A stretch of 23,772 nt of DNA from Syntrophaceae bacterium UBA1163 (GTDB lineage: Bacteria > Desulfobacterota > BSN033 > UBA1163): the NCBI GenBank assembly GCA_002311635.1, contig DBZJ01000216.1, positions 1 through 23,772 on the forward strand, read 5' to 3'. Below the pieces are notes generated by a model. It was not told the DNA's origin. It did no database searches and worked only from the letters and a program-made list of their open reading frames with translations. Positions 15,303 to 23,453 of the stretch are shown here, piece by piece. A program made the translations under genes and the position numbers. How positions within the stretch are numbered: the first letter of the stretch is position 1; each line of letters opens with the position of its first letter.

Positions 15303-15994
15303 CCATCCGGCAACTGAACTGCTCCTACGGTGAGACTACCATTCTGCGAAATATTAATCTTACCATCCCCCCCGGAAAGGTCATGGCTCTCATGGGCCGC
15401 AATGGGGTTGGGAAAACGACTTTATTAAAAACCGTCATGGGGCTCCTCCGTCCTCTCGCTGGTGAGATCTTTTTCGATGGTCAGGAGATCACCCACTGGG
15501 CACCGGAAAAACGGGCAAGAGAGGGAATCGGATATGTGCCTCAAGGGCGGGATATTTTTCCCTATTTAACTGTGGAAGAGAATCTCCTTCTCGGTCTGGA
15601 GGCTCATAAAGCAGGAAGAGCTATGGCTATTCCGGAAGGCCTCTTTGATCTATTCCCCGCCTTAAAGAGCATGCTTTTGCGAAAAGGAGGGAACTTGAGC
15701 GGCGGTGAACAACAGCAGTTAGCGATTGCTCGAGTCTTAGTCTCAGAACCAAAATTATTGCTTCTCGATGAGCCGACCGAAGGAATTCAACCCTCCATCG
15801 TTCTGCAAATTGAAAATACGATTCGGTTCATCAAGGAACAGGGAACGATATCTATCCTCTTGGTGGAACAGTATCTCGAATTCGCCCTGCGTCTGGCAGA
15901 TTACTATTACATCATGGAGAAAGGTTCAATTGTTTCTGAAGGAATAACCCATGACATCAGTAAGGAAGTCATTGCAAACCATTTAACCGTCTAA
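15296..15994 (+). CDS. urtE: urea ABC transporter ATP-binding protein UrtE
   Basis: The second ATPase of the urea importer (LivF-type), 232 aa. Visible motifs: Walker A GRNGVGKTT (about 34-42), QGRDIFPYLTVEENL, the ABC signature LSGGEQQQLAIAR, Walker B LLLLDEPTEGIQPSI (the GIQPSI extension is characteristic of UrtE) and LLVEQYLEFAL with the switch region. The ATG lies inside the end of urtD with an AAAGGGGA site. It is the last urt gene; a PII gene follows after about 56 bp. Confidence 0.94.
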   Translation: MLTIRQLNCSYGETTILRNINLTIPPGKVMALMGRNGVGKTTLLKTVMGLLRPLAGEIFFDGQEITHWAPEKRAREGIGYVPQGRDIFPYLTVEENLLLGLEAHKAGRAMAIPEGLFDLFPALKSMLLRKGGNLSGGEQQQLAIARVLVSEPKLLLLDEPTEGIQPSIVLQIENTIRFIKEQGTISILLVEQYLEFALRLADYYYIMEKGSIVSEGITHDISKEVIANHLTV

Positions 15995-16050
15995 TCGTCC
16001 ACCTTTTTGGCCCACTGGGCAAGAGGTAAGGACATTGATCATAGCAGAAG

Positions 16051-16386
16051 ATGGACGCGATGAAGATGATTCAAGCTATTTTGAGGCCGGAGAAATTAAA
16101 AGATGTGGAAGAACGCCTGAAGGGGGAAGGATTCCCTTCCCTGACGGAGATCAGTGTCCGGGGTCGAGGCAAACAGAGAGGTATTGTCATTGGCGAGATG
16201 AGATATGACAAGTTACCTAAGGAACTTTTGGTGGTGACCTGTAAAGATGGTGACCTGCAGAGAATAGTGGACATCATTTTAGAAGAAGGGCGAACGGGGA
16301 ATATCGGAGATGGGAAGATTTTTGTGTTGAATGTCGAAGACGCAATCACCATCCGGGAAGGCCGGAGAGGGGAAGCGGCGCTCTAA
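16051..16386 (+). CDS. PII-family nitrogen regulator, NifI-like
   Basis: A 111-aa PII signal-transduction protein, a trimer that senses 2-oxoglutarate and adenine nucleotides and controls partners through its T-loop. The core opens with MIQAILRPEKLKDVEERL and ends with the C-terminal signature RTGNIGDGKIFVLNVEDA. The T-loop reads RGRGKQRGIVIGEMRYDKLPK (about 37-57). It lacks the standard GlnB/GlnK stretch with the uridylylated tyrosine and instead resembles the nitrogenase-associated NifI1 type (GRGKQ...YDELPK). No nif gene is present. It sits between urtE and ureA on the same strand, so its partners may be the urea transporter, urease or Amt. An ATG three codons in (16060) is also possible; neither start has a strong ribosome site. 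Confidence 0.88.
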   Translation: MDAMKMIQAILRPEKLKDVEERLKGEGFPSLTEISVRGRGKQRGIVIGEMRYDKLPKELLVVTCKDGDLQRIVDIILEEGRTGNIGDGKIFVLNVEDAITIREGRRGEAAL

Positions 16387-16422
16387 TAAGATTCACTTGA
16401 ATGATTATGGAGGTCTTGATCA

Positions 16423-16725
16423 ATGATGCTCTCACAGAAAGAACGGGACAAACTTCTTATTTATGTGGCCTCTTCTCTGGCAAAAGAGAGAAGGGCCAGA
16501 GGATTGAGATTGAACTATCCCGAAGCAATCGCCCTGATTACTGGGGAAATTCTCGAGGGGATACGGGAAGGGAAAACGGTGGCAGACTTAATGCAGCTCG
16601 GTGCTCTTATCCTGAGGAGGGAGGATGTGATGGATGGGGTGGCAGAGATGATCAAGGAGGTCCAGGTCGAAGGGACCTTCCCTGATGGGACAAAACTGGT
16701 AACCATCCATCATCCGGTGAGATAA
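16423..16725 (+). CDS. ureA: urease gamma subunit
   Basis: The small structural subunit of nickel urease, which hydrolyses urea to ammonia and carbamate in the cytoplasm. The 100-aa length and family landmarks are standard: [38 protein letters not shown], then [18 protein letters not shown] and the C-terminal [27 protein letters not shown] site at 16409-16414 is eight bases from the ATG. UreB follows after 11 bp. The three separate structural genes are the arrangement of most bacteria rather than the fused Helicobacter type. Confidence 0.97.
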   Translation: MMLSQKERDKLLIYVASSLAKERRARGLRLNYPEAIALITGEILEGIREGKTVADLMQLGALILRREDVMDGVAEMIKEVQVEGTFPDGTKLVTIHHPVR

Positions 16726-16736
16726 AGGAGAGCGAC

Positions 16737-17108
16737 ATGATCCCAGGCGAATATTTCTTATTACATGAGCCCATCGAGGCCAACAGCGGTAGAAGGATGA
16801 TGACTCTCGTCATCAGGAACACGGGAGACAGACCCATACAGGTCGGCTCCCATTATCACTTTTTCGAGGTGAACCGTGCCCTGGTCTTCGAACGGGAGAA
16901 GACCTTCGGCATGAGGCTAAACATACCTGCGGGAACAGCCCTCCGATTTGAACCAGGCCAGGAACGGGAGGTTCAACTCGTGGAATTCGGAGGGACAAAG
17001 AGCGTTTGTGGGCTCAATGCACTGACAGAGGGGAATACCGACGAGCCAGAAACCAAAAGGATAGCCCTGGAAAGATTAAAGACGGGGGGCTTTGGGGGTG
17101 CACGATGA
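16737..17108 (+). CDS. ureB: urease beta subunit
   Basis: A 123-aa structural subunit of urease. Family landmarks: [43 protein letters not shown], then [30 protein letters not shown]. An AAAGGAG site precedes the ATG. Its TGA overlaps the ureC ATG (ATGA at 17105-17108), indicating coupled translation. Confidence 0.97.
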   Translation: MIPGEYFLLHEPIEANSGRRMMTLVIRNTGDRPIQVGSHYHFFEVNRALVFEREKTFGMRLNIPAGTALRFEPGQEREVQLVEFGGTKSVCGLNALTEGNTDEPETKRIALERLKTGGFGGAR

Positions 17109-18823
17109 GCCTTAAGATGGACAGAAGGCAATATGCTGATATGTTCGGCCCGACAACGGGTGATCGGATCAGACTTGCAGATACAGAGATCCTAATCGAG
17201 ATCGAAAAGGACATGACGTCCTACGGCGATGAAGTGAAGTTTGGGGGTGGCAAGGTCATCCGGGATGGGATGGGCCAGTCACCCAAGGCAACGAGGAAGG
17301 ATGGAGCACTCGATCTGGTGATTACGAATGCGGTCATCCTTGATTTCTGGGGAATCATAAAAGCGGATATCGGAATAAGAGAAGGAAGAATTTGCGGCAT
17401 CGGAAAAGCAGGAAACCCTGATTTAATGGAAGGCGTCCATCCGGCAATGGTCATTGGTGCCTCCACCGAGGTGATTGCCGGAGAGGGTTTGATCGCCACC
17501 CCAGGAGGGGTGGATACACATATCCACTTTATCTGTCCCCAGCAGATCGAAGAGGCCCTTTCCTCCGGGATTACCACGATGATCGGAGGCGGAACAGGTC
17601 CCGCAACAGGCACCAACGCAACAACCTGCACCCCTGGTGAATGGAACATCCATAGGATGCTCGAGGCGGCAGAGGCCTTTCCGGTCAATCTCGGCTTTCT
17701 TGGAAAGGGGAATTCCTCAAGGCCCGAAAGTCTCAAAGAGCAGATAGAGGCAGGAGCAATGGGACTCAAGTTGCATGAAGACTGGGGGACAACACCCGCT
17801 GCCATTGATACCTGTCTCTCTGTGGCAGACGAATATGACGTCCAGGTGGCCATCCATACAGACACCCTTAATGAAGCCGGTTTTGTTGAAGACACTCTTG
17901 CAGCCTTTAAGGGGAGAACCATTCATACCTACCACACAGAGGGTGCGGGAGGAGGACACGCCCCTGATATCATCAGGGTATGTGGTGAAAGCAATGTATT
18001 GCCCTCCTCAACCAATCCGACCATGCCGTTTACCATAAATACGATGGACGAGCACCTTGACATGCTCATGGTCTGTCACCATCTTGATCCACGTATACCC
18101 GAAGACGTGGCCTTTGCCGATTCAAGAATAAGGACAGAGACCATTGCAGCGGAGGACATCCTTCATGACATGGGAGCGTTCAGCATGCTCTCATCGGACT
18201 CCCAAGCTATGGGAAGGGTGGGCGAGGTGATCCTCCGAACCTGGCAGACAGCGGACAAGATGAAGCGGCAAAGGGGCAGGCTCAAGGAGGAAAAAGGGGA
18301 GAACGATAATGTTAGGGCAAAGAGGTATATCTCAAAATATGCCATCAACCCGGCGATCACGCACGGCATCGCAGAGGATGTGGGTTCCATTGAGACAGGA
18401 AAGCTCGCGGATATTGTCCTTTGGGAACCATCATTCTTCGGGGTCAAACCCAATTTGATCATCAAGGGCGGGTTGATTGCCTATGCCCAGATGGGAGACG
18501 CCAATGCCTCCATTCCAACGCCTCAGCCCTATTTTATGAGGCCCATGTTTGGCGCCTTTGGCCGCGCTCCTTTAAGCACTTCCCTGACGTTCCTCTCAAG
18601 GGCTGCTTACGAAAAAGGCATCGCTAAAAAGCTCGGACTCCAGAAAAGAATCACTTTTGTCAAGAACTGCCGCGGCCTCGGTAAGAAAGACATGATCCAT
18701 AACGACCATCTTCCCCGGATTGAAGTTGACCCTGAAACATACATCGTCAAGGCAAATGGTGAAATTCTAAAATGTGACCCTGCCCATGTTCTTTGCATGG
18801 CTCAGCGTTATTTCCTTTTCTAG
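17105..18823 (+). CDS. ureC: urease alpha (catalytic) subunit
   Basis: The 572-aa catalytic subunit with the dinuclear nickel centre. Every active-site residue of the Klebsiella enzyme can be located at a constant offset: nickel ligands H139, H141, H251, H277 and D365, the carbamylated lysine K222 in GLKLHEDWG, substrate-binding H224, and the flap C324-H325 in MVCHHLDP. The urease signatures [12 protein letters not shown] and [16 protein letters not shown] are intact, so it should be active. I chose the ATG at 17105, which overlaps the ureB stop and gives the standard [20 protein letters not shown] start. A longer in-frame frame beginning at 17006 merely reads through ureB. The ureE start follows within a few bases. 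Confidence 0.97.
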   Translation: MSLKMDRRQYADMFGPTTGDRIRLADTEILIEIEKDMTSYGDEVKFGGGKVIRDGMGQSPKATRKDGALDLVITNAVILDFWGIIKADIGIREGRICGIGKAGNPDLMEGVHPAMVIGASTEVIAGEGLIATPGGVDTHIHFICPQQIEEALSSGITTMIGGGTGPATGTNATTCTPGEWNIHRMLEAAEAFPVNLGFLGKGNSSRPESLKEQIEAGAMGLKLHEDWGTTPAAIDTCLSVADEYDVQVAIHTDTLNEAGFVEDTLAAFKGRTIHTYHTEGAGGGHAPDIIRVCGESNVLPSSTNPTMPFTINTMDEHLDMLMVCHHLDPRIPEDVAFADSRIRTETIAAEDILHDMGAFSMLSSDSQAMGRVGEVILRTWQTADKMKRQRGRLKEEKGENDNVRAKRYISKYAINPAITHGIAEDVGSIETGKLADIVLWEPSFFGVKPNLIIKGGLIAYAQMGDANASIPTPQPYFMRPMFGAFGRAPLSTSLTFLSRAAYEKGIAKKLGLQKRITFVKNCRGLGKKDMIHNDHLPRIEVDPETYIVKANGEILKCDPAHVLCMAQRYFLF

Positions 18824-18825
18824 CG

Positions 18826-19269
18826 ATGATATTAATCGAACAAAAGATAAAACTCACAGATCTTCACCCTCTCGATGGCCTCGAAAGGGATACCATTGTT
18901 CTAGGCTGGGAAGAGAGGAGAAAACCCAGACAGAGACTCACGACCAAAAAAGGGAGCGAAATTGCCCTCGCCCTTCCCACAGGCACAATCCTGAAGGATG
19001 GAGATATCCTTTACTTAGATGATCGTTGCTACGTAACGGTGGAGGAAGCGAAAGAGGACGTGATCGTGATCTCCCCGGAGGATATGGCGGAGGGTGCAGC
19101 CATTGCTTATGAGATTGGAAACAGGCACCTTCCCATCTCGATCGAAAACGGAACCATTGCCACACCGCAAAACCTGCAAATGGAGGAGTTCTTAAAAAAG
19201 ACTGCGATCCGGTATCAACTCCGGAAAGAGAGCTTTGAGCCAACCCGAAAGGGTCATTCTCATGCATAG
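18826..19269 (+). CDS. ureE: urease accessory protein, nickel chaperone UreE
   Basis: UreE carries nickel to the UreDFG-apo-urease complex. The 147-aa protein begins MILIEQKIKLTD and contains the N-terminal beta domain (RLTTKKGSEIALALPTGTILKDGDIL) and the metal-binding C-terminal domain with YEIGNRHLPI, whose histidine is the conserved interface nickel ligand. The C-terminal histidine tail is minimal (KGHSHA), unlike the long His-rich tails of Klebsiella-type UreE, so nickel storage should be small. The ATG at 18826, two bases after the ureC stop, is preferred over an in-frame upstream start at 18793 inside ureC. Its end overlaps the ureF start. Confidence 0.93.
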   Translation: MILIEQKIKLTDLHPLDGLERDTIVLGWEERRKPRQRLTTKKGSEIALALPTGTILKDGDILYLDDRCYVTVEEAKEDVIVISPEDMAEGAAIAYEIGNRHLPISIENGTIATPQNLQMEEFLKKTAIRYQLRKESFEPTRKGHSHA

Positions 19270-19954
19270 TCAAAGCAATCTTTTCAGACTGTTTCAGATC
19301 ACCGACTCCTTTTTCCCATCCGGGTCCTTTGCTTATTCTCGTGGACTCGAAACCTATGTGAATGAAGGGATCATCCGGGATAGAGATGGGCTTGAGAAAT
19401 TTCTAAAGGCCTATTTGACAGGACTCGTCGCAAAAGGGGATGCCCTTTTCGTGAAACTCTCCTGGGAAGCGGCAGGGCGAGAAGAATTGAGTACGATCCT
19501 GAGACTCGACAAGCTGACTCACTCCATGAGATTGGCAAAGGAACTGAGAGAGGGCAGCATTCAAACAGGAAGGCAACTCTTAAAGGTCATGGGAGCCCTG
19601 CATTCCTCTGTGTTGCTCGGTCACTTTGCCGAAAAGATCGAGACAGGAGACGCCTGGGGACATCAACCTGTGGTCTTCGCCCTCGTCTGTGATGCACTGG
19701 AAATCAGCAAGGAGGATTCCGTGACGGCCTATCTGTATCAGACAGTATCCGGCGTCGTCAGTGCGGGCGTCCGTTTAATTCCTCTCGGTCACCTGGAGGG
19801 CCAGAGGGTGATAGAGGAGATAAGGTTGACGGCTCTTAAAATCGCAGAAGATCTGGTTTCTCTGAGTGAGGACGATCTTTCTTCCTTTGCTCCTGGTATC
19901 GAAATAAGGGCCATGAGGCATGAATGCCTCTATACAAGATTGTTCAGATCTTAG
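19262..19954 (+). CDS. ureF: urease accessory protein UreF
   Basis: UreF is the helical partner that joins UreD and UreG in the activation complex and acts as a GTPase regulator. The 230-aa protein has the family features [26 protein letters not shown] near the N-terminus, the [18 protein letters not shown] segment, and [25 protein letters not shown]. The start used is the ATG at 19262, eight bases before the end of ureE, giving [12 protein letters not shown] longer start at 19235 would add residues that lie within ureE. UreG follows after 11 bp. Confidence 0.94.
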   Translation: MHSQSNLFRLFQITDSFFPSGSFAYSRGLETYVNEGIIRDRDGLEKFLKAYLTGLVAKGDALFVKLSWEAAGREELSTILRLDKLTHSMRLAKELREGSIQTGRQLLKVMGALHSSVLLGHFAEKIETGDAWGHQPVVFALVCDALEISKEDSVTAYLYQTVSGVVSAGVRLIPLGHLEGQRVIEEIRLTALKIAEDLVSLSEDDLSSFAPGIEIRAMRHECLYTRLFRS

Positions 19955-19965
19955 GAGAACAAGCC

Positions 19966-20580
19966 ATGCCCAGACCCGTAAAGATCGGGGTCGGAGGACC
20001 TGTAGGCTCAGGAAAGACAGCATTAATCGAAAAGCTTTGCAAAAGAATGTCAAAGATCTTCTCTATCGCCGCGGTGACCAATGACATCTATACAAAAGAA
20101 GATGCGGAATTCCTCATCAGGGCGGGGGCATTGCCCGAGGAGAGGATCATCGGCGTTGAAACAGGAGGGTGCCCTCATACCGCCATCCGCGAGGACGCCT
20201 CGGTCAATCAGGAGGCCGTTCAGAGACTGGCTCAAAGATTCCCCGATCTTGACATCATTTTTGTCGAAAGCGGCGGGGATAACCTCGCTGCCAGCTTCAG
20301 CCCGGAGCTGGTCGATAGTTCCATCTATGTGATCGATGTCTCTGGAGGCGACAAGATCCCCAGAAAAGGAGGCCCGGGCATCACGAAATCAGATCTCCTC
20401 GTCATCAACAAAACGGACCTGGCTCCCTATGTCGGGGCAGATCTTGGGGTGATGGAGAGGGACGCAAAAAGGATGAGAGGTGCAAGGCCATTTCTGTTTA
20501 CCAATCTGAAGCTTTGTGAAGGCCTCGATGCTGTTATTGACTGGATAAAAAAAGATGTGCTCTTTATCGATAAAAGATGA
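19966..20580 (+). CDS. ureG: urease accessory GTPase UreG
   Basis: A SIMIBI-class GTPase that delivers nickel to urease with GTP hydrolysis. The 204-aa protein shows the P-loop GPVGSGKT (11-18), the nickel-binding CPH motif in [13 protein letters not shown] (C69-P70-H71), the Walker B-like [12 protein letters not shown], and the guanine-recognition [10 protein letters not shown]. The ATG at 19966 follows a TAGGAGAAC ribosome site and begins [11 protein letters not shown], typical of the family; an in-frame upstream start at 19924 lies within ureF. Its end overlaps the ureD start by 26 bp. Confidence 0.96.
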   Translation: MPRPVKIGVGGPVGSGKTALIEKLCKRMSKIFSIAAVTNDIYTKEDAEFLIRAGALPEERIIGVETGGCPHTAIREDASVNQEAVQRLAQRFPDLDIIFVESGGDNLAASFSPELVDSSIYVIDVSGGDKIPRKGGPGITKSDLLVINKTDLAPYVGADLGVMERDAKRMRGARPFLFTNLKLCEGLDAVIDWIKKDVLFIDKR

Positions 20581-21427
20581 TCCGTCAGAGGTCGGACGCC
20601 ATGGGATACTACGCCTGGAGTTTGAGAAGAGGAAGGATCGGACGATCCTTTCTGAATCCTATTCAAAATCTCCGATGCATGTATTTCAGCCTTTTTATCC
20701 CGATGAGACCGGCTGCGCTTTTACCCATCTCTTTAATGCCGCAGGGGGCCTTGTCTGTGGGGACAGAATCGAGATCCATATTATCGTAAATGAGAATTCC
20801 CATGTCTTTGCGACCACTCCTTCGGCAACAAAGATCTACAGAAGCTCGGGGGACTCTGCCTGTCAGCAGACGGAGATCACTATCAGGACAGGAGGCGTTT
20901 TTGAGTACCTCCCTTCCTATGTCATCCCCTTCGCCAATTCTTCATACCTTCAGAAAACGAAACTAACAATGGAGGAAGATACGGTAGCATTTGTCCTCGA
21001 TTTTTTTACAACCGGGAGGCTTGCGAGAGGAGAACACCTCCAGTTCGATCGATACAGCAGTATCATGGAGGTCAATTATTGTGGGGAACCGATTCTGTTT
21101 GAGAAGGCAACATTAAAGCCCCTTGACGTGAATTATGGCAGTTTTGGCTTCCTGGAATCCTTCGTTGCGGCAGCATCCGTATACCTTATCTTCGATAATC
21201 CCCGGATAGAAAAAGACCTCCTCAACACCCTACGGGCAGGAGTTGATGATCTAAGCGGTGTGCTGGGAGGAATATCCACCTTGCCATCAAAAGGTGTGAT
21301 TGTAAGGCTTCTCGGAAATGGGACCCGTTCTATTGAAAGGGCCCTCATTGAAATATGGTCTGTTGCAAGAAAGCATATTCTTGGGAGAAAATCTTTCCCA
21401 CAACTGAGGAGGGTAGTCCCTTTTTAG
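20555..21427 (+). CDS. ureD: urease accessory protein UreD
   Basis: UreD is the scaffold that binds apo-urease and recruits UreF and UreG. The 290-aa protein has the expected features: [32 protein letters not shown] near the N-terminus, [16 protein letters not shown] (family motif GGxxxGD), [26 protein letters not shown] and [11 protein letters not shown]. The ATG at 20555 overlaps ureG by 26 bases, fitting translational coupling. The next in-frame alternatives would remove family sequence. It is the last gene of the operon, and an intrinsic terminator follows its stop. Confidence 0.94.
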   Translation: MCSLSIKDDPSEVGRHGILRLEFEKRKDRTILSESYSKSPMHVFQPFYPDETGCAFTHLFNAAGGLVCGDRIEIHIIVNENSHVFATTPSATKIYRSSGDSACQQTEITIRTGGVFEYLPSYVIPFANSSYLQKTKLTMEEDTVAFVLDFFTTGRLARGEHLQFDRYSSIMEVNYCGEPILFEKATLKPLDVNYGSFGFLESFVAAASVYLIFDNPRIEKDLLNTLRAGVDDLSGVLGGISTLPSKGVIVRLLGNGTRSIERALIEIWSVARKHILGRKSFPQLRRVVPF

Positions 21428-21432
21428 CATGG

Positions 21433-21452
21433 GAGGCCACTGGCCTCTTTTT
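21433..21452 (+). terminator. intrinsic terminator after ureD
   Basis: GAGGCCA (21433-21439) pairs with TGGCCTC (21441-21447); the innermost pair opens to give a three-base loop. A run of five T follows, ending the urt-ure operon five bases beyond the ureD stop. Confidence 0.8.
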
Positions 21453-21519
21453 GGATTCTTTTTAAGAGGCATCGTCGGAAATATTCCCCCAAATATCACC
21501 TCACGCTATGCCTTATCCA

Positions 21520-21559
21520 ACAAGTTTGTAGAATCCAAAATTTTATCCAACAAAATTGT
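21520..21559 (+). promoter_or_regulatory. tandem ACAA-N2-TTGT dyads upstream of amt (putative enhancer sites)
   Basis: ACAAGTTTGT at 21520-21529 and ACAAAATTGT at 21550-21559 are exactly 30 bp apart, and each is preceded by the same TTATCCA. Their centres are about 175 and 145 bp upstream of the start predicted from the -24/-12 element at 21672-21689, matching the urtA layout within one base. Confidence 0.7.
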
Positions 21560-21671
21560 TGTTTTTCATTTCGGATTAATTCCATATTCGTAATCATTTC
21601 AACTTTCCACTTGAATCAAAAAACACTTTGAATTTAAGACCTTAGATTCCATCCGCTGCCGATAAAATTTC

Positions 21672-21689
21672 TTTGGCACCCTTCTTGAT
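21672..21689 (+). promoter_or_regulatory. sigma-54 (-24/-12) promoter of amt
   Basis: TTTGGCACCCTTCTTGAT, with the -24 GG at 21675-21676 and the -12 position at 21687-21688, ten bases between. It agrees with the urtA element at 15 of 18 positions, including the TTGA variant at -12. Predicted start near 21700, about 100 nt before the amt ATG. Confidence 0.75.
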
Positions 21690-21800
21690 AAGATTAGAAG
21701 CAAACGCTCGAACATTGGCGAGAAAAACGTGATTCAACAATTGAGATGCTCTGCACACAGGCATCTTATGTCGTCCACAACGCTTGCAAGGAGGTAAACA

Positions 21801-23420
21801 ATGATGGTGAAAAAATTTATAGGCATAATTATCTTAGGGGGCATTTTAGCTGGATCGCTCATGCTCGGGATTGGATACGCCCAGGAAACGGCCCCTGCCC
21901 CGGCGCCGGCATCAACCGTTCCTGCGCTCAAACCCGATCCCTCCGGTGCCAACACAGGTGGGGCAGCGGATGTCGTGGGCGCCACGGCCGGTGCACCGAC
22001 TGCAGACGACATGAAGAAATGGGCAACGAATGAGCCGCTTGCGATGAAATTAGCGGATGTGGCGGGCCATAACAGAATCGCCATTAATATTGTATGGACG
22101 CTGATCTGCGGTTTCCTTGTCTTTTTCATGCAGGCGGGCTTTGCTCTGGTGGAGACCGGCTTTACGAGGGCGAAGAACGCAAGCCATACCATGGCAATGA
22201 ACCTTATGGTCTTTGTCTTTGGGGTCCTCGGTTACTGGGTCATAGGATACGCACTCCAGATGGGGGGTGTGGGCGCGAATCCGCTCGCCGGCGGAACAGG
22301 ATTATTGGATGGCGAATTCACCCTGCACCTCTTCGGAAAAGCCTTCGGCCTCTTCGGTACAAAGGGGTTTTTCCTTTCCGGTCAGGCCTATGATGCTTCG
22401 GTTATCACGCTCTATTTGTTCCAGGTGGTCTTCATGGATACGGCAGCCACCATTCCAACCGGCGCTATGGCTGAGCGTTGGACATTTAAATCGTTCGTCA
22501 TTTTCGGGTTCTTCATCTCTATGTTCACGTACCCACTTTATGCAAACTGGGTATGGGGAGGTGGATGGCTGTCTCAGCTTGGCAAAAATTTCGGTCTCGG
22601 CCACGGAGTCCTCGATTTCGCCGGTTCATCAGTGGTTCATATGGTTGGGGGTGTTTCAGCTCTTGCGGGAGCAATTGCTCTCGGGCCAAGAATTGGAAAA
22701 TATAATTCCGACGGAACACCCAATGCCATACCAGGGCACCATATCCCGATGGCTGTGCTCGGGACTTTAATACTCGCCTTCGGATGGTTCGGGTTCAACC
22801 CCGGCTCGACCCTTGCCGGAACGGATTTGAGAATCGGTGTCGTGGCGGTAAATACGATGCTCGCGTCCGTCGCAGGTTCCTTCACGGCCATGCTCTACAT
22901 GTGGATCTTCTACGGAAAGCCGGATGTATCGATGTCCGCGAACGGAATGCTGGCAGGACTCGTTGCGATCACAGCGCCATGCGCATTCGTGAATACCGTT
23001 TCGGCAGTCATTATCGGGCTGGTCGCTGGGATTCTGGTCTGCTGGGCTGTGTTCTTCATCGAGCGCAAGCTCAAAGTCGACGACCCTGTGGGTGCAATTG
23101 CCGTTCACGGCTTTAACGGCGCATGGGGTCTGATTGCACTCGGACTCTTTGCTGACGGTACATATGGTGACGGCCTGAATAACGTTACGGGCACGGTAAG
23201 AGGGTTATTTTACGGTGACGGATCGCAGTTCGTAGCGCAGGTCGTCGGAGTTGTCGTGAACTTCGTCTTCATATTCGTCTTGATGTACGTATTCTTCAAA
23301 CTGCTGGATAAAGTCATTCCTTTGAGAGTATCCGAGGAAATAGAGCTCGAAGGCCTCGATGCGAGTCAAGTGAGTGCTACTGCATATCCCGACTTCAGCA
23401 TCACAAGGAAACACGGATAA
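21801..23420 (+). CDS. amt: ammonium transporter Amt with signal peptide and extended N-terminus
   Basis: A trimeric ammonium channel of the inner membrane. An N-terminal hydrophobic signal ends near GYAQE (residues 26-30). A Pro/Ala-rich stretch of about 40 residues and a short helical segment follow before the Amt core begins around residue 90 (NRIAINIVWTLICGFLVFFMQAGFALVETGFTRAKNA). The twin pore histidines are in DFAGSSVVHMVGG and GAIAVHGFNGAWG, and the AmtB-type DTAATIPTGAMAERW is present. At 539 aa it is longer than AmtB because of the N-terminal extension. An AAGGAGGT site precedes the ATG pair at 21801/21804. No glnK follows, unlike the common glnK-amt pair; the only PII in the window is the one in the urea operon. 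Promoter structure ties its expression to urea uptake. Confidence 0.94.
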   Translation: MMVKKFIGIIILGGILAGSLMLGIGYAQETAPAPAPASTVPALKPDPSGANTGGAADVVGATAGAPTADDMKKWATNEPLAMKLADVAGHNRIAINIVWTLICGFLVFFMQAGFALVETGFTRAKNASHTMAMNLMVFVFGVLGYWVIGYALQMGGVGANPLAGGTGLLDGEFTLHLFGKAFGLFGTKGFFLSGQAYDASVITLYLFQVVFMDTAATIPTGAMAERWTFKSFVIFGFFISMFTYPLYANWVWGGGWLSQLGKNFGLGHGVLDFAGSSVVHMVGGVSALAGAIALGPRIGKYNSDGTPNAIPGHHIPMAVLGTLILAFGWFGFNPGSTLAGTDLRIGVVAVNTMLASVAGSFTAMLYMWIFYGKPDVSMSANGMLAGLVAITAPCAFVNTVSAVIIGLVAGILVCWAVFFIERKLKVDDPVGAIAVHGFNGAWGLIALGLFADGTYGDGLNNVTGTVRGLFYGDGSQFVAQVVGVVVNFVFIFVLMYVFFKLLDKVIPLRVSEEIELEGLDASQVSATAYPDFSITRKHG

Positions 23421-23453
23421 GAAGGAATGCCAAAAGAAGGGAGCGAGGGGAAA

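Larger units (their letters stand above)
21428..21800. other. intergenic region carrying the amt control sites
   Basis: The 373 bp between ureD and amt hold the ureD terminator, two dyad sites 30 bp apart, and a -24/-12 element, each listed separately. No ORF with a ribosome site lies in it. The part between the dyads and the promoter (21565-21670) is AT-rich, as expected for a looping segment. Confidence 0.7.

Noticed and set aside
16008..16020. GCCC-ACT-GGGC inverted repeat between urtE and the PII gene
   Set aside because: A four-base-pair stem without a following T-run is too weak for a terminator; the operon probably continues.
17006..17104. Upstream extension of ureC
   Set aside because: The extension reads ureB in another frame; the ATG at 17105 overlaps the ureB stop and gives the normal UreC N-terminus. 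Similar upstream extensions of ureE (18793), ureF (19235) and ureG (19924) were rejected for the same reason.
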